Shown piece after piece: positions 61,686 to 64,000 of a stretch of 64,000 bases of DNA. Position numbers and translations under genes: made by a program. Each line of letters opens with the position of its first letter. Position 1 is the first letter of the stretch. The notes under the pieces were generated by a model. That model was not told where the DNA came from. It was given only the letters and a program-made list of their open reading frames with translations, and did no database searches. Source of the stretch: Karalla daura (Eukaryota; Chordata; Actinopteri; Chaetodontiformes; Leiognathidae); assembly GCA_029224185.1 (NCBI GenBank), contig JANZKI010000034.1:310001-374000 (forward strand), read 5' to 3'.

Positions 61686-64000
61686 TAAACATTTGGCTCT
61701 ATGGAGACTGCGCTTTCACCAATCTGGAATACGAGCTAACTGTCACGCCGTAGGGGATAGTTTCCAGAACACCATGACGCGATTTGGTGTGTGTACCATG
61801 AAAACTGTGACCAGAGTCGCGAGGAGAAGTGTAACGTTTAACATTGATGTCAGCTGTTGGAAATTGAATGGGGGCTTCAGGAGGGAAAAGGCTGCACTGG
61901 GCCTACGATGATGCTCGTCGTTTAAATTTCACAAGGCGCACGGGTTTATGGCCTGCCCCGCATGAGAGAGCACCATTGTTCCTACAAAACTGGAAAAAAT
62001 AATTTGTCTGCTGCTTAGGGTGTGGCTGGGAGCAGCGTGAAAAGAGTGAAACGAGAGCTGATTTTTAAGCGATCCCGCATGTCGGCCCGGTGCTATGAAG
62101 AGATTGGACATGCCCAATGCTGAGGGGGCCCTTTCCCACTCTGCGAGTCTCCCAGGGCCTGTGCCATCTGCTGGGGTGCATTGAAGCTGGACGCCTCATC
62201 ACTTTGTATTACCATGTCAGCAGAGGAGACAATGGAGCAGGTACCTGAGCACATGGTCGTCGAGAAGAGGTTCTGCTGAAAAACCATACAATCTATCAGC
62301 GTGCAACTCGCTACACAAACACACCACAAGATTCTTCAATTTTTGAAATGAAAATGAAGTTTCAAAGCCAAAGTATGGCAACGTTACGAATGTTTGTTTG
62401 TGGAGTTCTGTTTTTCCCATTCATTCTTATGGGAAAGAGCCAAATTGGCCAAGTGATAAACATTTGGCTCTATGGAGACAACGCCTTCCCAAATCTGGAT
62501 TATGATCTAACTGTCAAGCCGTAGGGGAGAGTTTCCAGTACGTCCTGACACGATTTGGTGTGTGTAGTATGAGAACTGTGGCCACAGTCGCGAGGAGTAG
62601 TGTAACGTTTAACATTGATGGCAGTGGTGGGACAATGAATGGGGGCTTATGGAGAGAAAAGGCTGCACTGGGCCTACGATGAGGCTCGTCGTTTAAATTT
62701 CAGAAGGCGCACGGGTTAATGGCCTGCCCCGCATGAGAGAGCACCAATGTTCCTACAAAACTGGAAAAAAGAATTTGTCTGCTGCTTAGGGTGAGGCTGG
62801 GAGCAGCGTGAAAAGAGCGAAACGAGAGCTGATTTTTAAGCGATCCCGCATGTCGGCCCTGTGCTAAGAAGAGATTGGACATGCCCAATGCTGAGGGGGC
62901 CCTTTCAAACTCTGGGAGTCTCCCAGGGCCTGTGCCATCTGCTGGGGTGCATTGAAGCTGGACGCCTCATCACTTTGTATTACCATGTCAGCAGAGGAGA
63001 CAATGGAGCAGGTACCTGAGCACATGGTCGTCGAGAAGAGGTTCTGCTGAAAAACCATACAATCTATCAGCGTGCAACCCGCTACACAAACACACCACAA
63101 GATTCTTCAATTTTTGAAATGAAAATGAAGTTTCAAAGTCAAAGTATGGCAACGTTGCGAATGTTTGTTTGTGGAGTTCTGTTTTTCCCATTCATTCTTA
63201 TGGGAACAAGCCAAATTGGCCAAGTGATAAACATTTGGCTCTATGGAGACAACGCTTTCACCAATCTGGAGCATGAGCTAACTGTCAAGCCGTAGGGGAC
63301 AGTCTCCAGAATGCCCTGACACGATTTGGTGTGTGTAGTATGAGAACTGTGGCCACAGTCGCGAGGAGTAGTGTAACGTTTAACATTGATGGCAGTGGTG
63401 GGACAATGAATGGGGGCTTATGGAGATAAAAGGCTGCACTGGGCCAACGATGAGGCTCGTCGTTTAAATTTCACAAGGTGCACGGGTTTATGGCCTGCCC
63501 CGCATGAGAGAGCAAAAATGTTCCTACAAAACTGGAAAAAATAATTTGTGTACTGCTTAGGGTGTGGCTGGGAGCAGCGTGAAAAGAGCGAAACGAGAGC
63601 TGATTTTTAAGCGATCCCGCATGTCGGCCCTGTGCTAAGAAGAGATTGGACATGCCCAATGCTGAGGGGGCCCTTTCAAACTCTGGGAGTCTCCCAGGGC
63701 CTGTGCCATCTGCTGGGGTGCATTGAAGCTGGACGCCTCATCACTTTGTATTACCATGTCAGCAGAGGAGACAATGGAGCAGGTACCTGAGCACATGGTC
63801 GTCGAGAAGAGGTTCTGCTGAAAAACCATACAATCTATCAGCGTGCAACCCGCTACACAAACACACCACAAGATTCTTCAATTTTTGAAATGAAAATGAA
63901 GTTTCAAAGTCAAAGTATGGCAACGTTGCGAATGTTTGTTTGTGGAGTTCTGTTTTTCCCATTCATTCTTATGGGAACAAGCCAAATTGGCCAAGTGATA
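61686..64000. repeat. Monomers 81-83 and array continuation
   Basis: Starts: 61686 A, 62457 D, 63228 E with D-like right end, then two bases of the next monomer at 63999. The order A-D-E resembles monomers 14-16 and 47-49 rather than the six-monomer unit, so the regular unit ends at about 61685. The last joint 'gggaacaagcc' predicts an E-type left end just beyond the window. Confidence 0.8.

Larger units (their letters stand above)
1..64000. repeat. Tandem satellite array, 83 monomers of about 771 bp
   Basis: The landmark 'taaacatttggctctatgg' (or 'tcaacatttgg' after B monomers) recurs at 1, 772, 1543, 2313, 3084 and so on to 63228, always on the same strand. The last two bases begin an 84th copy. 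Spacing is 771 bp except for 770 bp in monomers 3 and 37 and 772 bp in monomers 23, 32, 56, 63, 69, 74 and 80. Copies differ by scattered substitutions shared among subsets, which define families A to F. There is no stretch of non-satellite DNA and no inversion. A head-to-tail array of this size with nested higher-order structure is typical of eukaryotic centromeric, pericentromeric or macrosatellite DNA. The species and the chromosomal site cannot be read from the sequence, and both ends of the array lie outside the window. Confidence 0.97.

Noticed and set aside
1..64000. Repeated short frames (62, 67, 78, 104 codons and others) as a tandem gene family
   Set aside because: They overlap each other in different frames, recur only because 771 is a multiple of three, and change or end with single variant bases. 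No frame stays open through a monomer, so no repeat protein is encoded.
1..64000. CRISPR array, rRNA or tRNA gene cluster
   Set aside because: The repeat is 771 bp with no spacers. No tRNA box A/B pair or rRNA-like sequence was recognised.
1..64000. Transposon or retroelement insertion in the array
   Set aside because: No length change beyond one base in any monomer, no terminal repeats with target duplications, and no poly-A tail or reverse-transcriptase frame.
1..64000. Bacterial or phage origin
   Set aside because: There is no coding density at all over 64 kb, and the nested satellite structure has no usual bacterial counterpart. A eukaryotic source is far more likely, though it is not proven.

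Overview
The whole window is one uninterrupted array of tandem satellite DNA. It contains 83 complete copies of a monomer of about 771 bp, head to tail and all in the same orientation, plus the first 2 bases of an 84th copy. I found no unique sequence, transposon insertion, RNA gene or credible protein-coding gene. No reading frame exceeds 134 codons. The many short frames recur at exactly the monomer spacing and change or end when a diagnostic base of a monomer variant changes. This layout suggests a eukaryotic chromosome, for example pericentromeric or centromeric heterochromatin or a macrosatellite. I do not recognise the family and cannot name the species.

Numbering used here: monomer 1 starts at base 1, in the phase that begins 'taaacatttgg'. 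Nearly every monomer is 771 bp. The exceptions are monomers 3 and 37 (770 bp) and the seven monomers with an F-type centre (23, 32, 56, 63, 69, 74, 80; 772 bp). Shared diagnostic substitutions and small indels sort the monomers into six families, A to F.

The cleanest higher-order unit is A-B-C-D-E-F, 4,627 bp long. It is complete at 48576-53202 and at 57059-61685. Elsewhere the order is rearranged: A-B-C trimers at 1-4625, A-D-(E/A)-D-E at 4626-8480, C-D-E trimers at about 12.3-16.9 kb, and a 9-monomer version A-B-C-D-E-C-D-E-F at 17734-24673.

Two large recent duplications lie on top of this. A 9-monomer tandem duplication has offset 6,940 bp, with the sequence from about 12453 to 19622 recurring at 19393-26562. 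A duplication of about 17 kb has 859-18401 recurring at 27074-43845, with exactly one monomer missing from the second copy. Many monomers are mosaics of two families, as expected from unequal crossover and gene conversion in register.

Each monomer carries several short dyad symmetries: a perfect 14-bp palindrome, a 7-bp hairpin with a 1-base loop, a 10-bp palindrome around a KpnI-type site, and inverted repeats around the monomer joint. No CENP-B box was found. What may deserve follow-up is the higher-order repeat organisation, the dyads, and the clustering of recombination junctions near the 14-bp palindrome.
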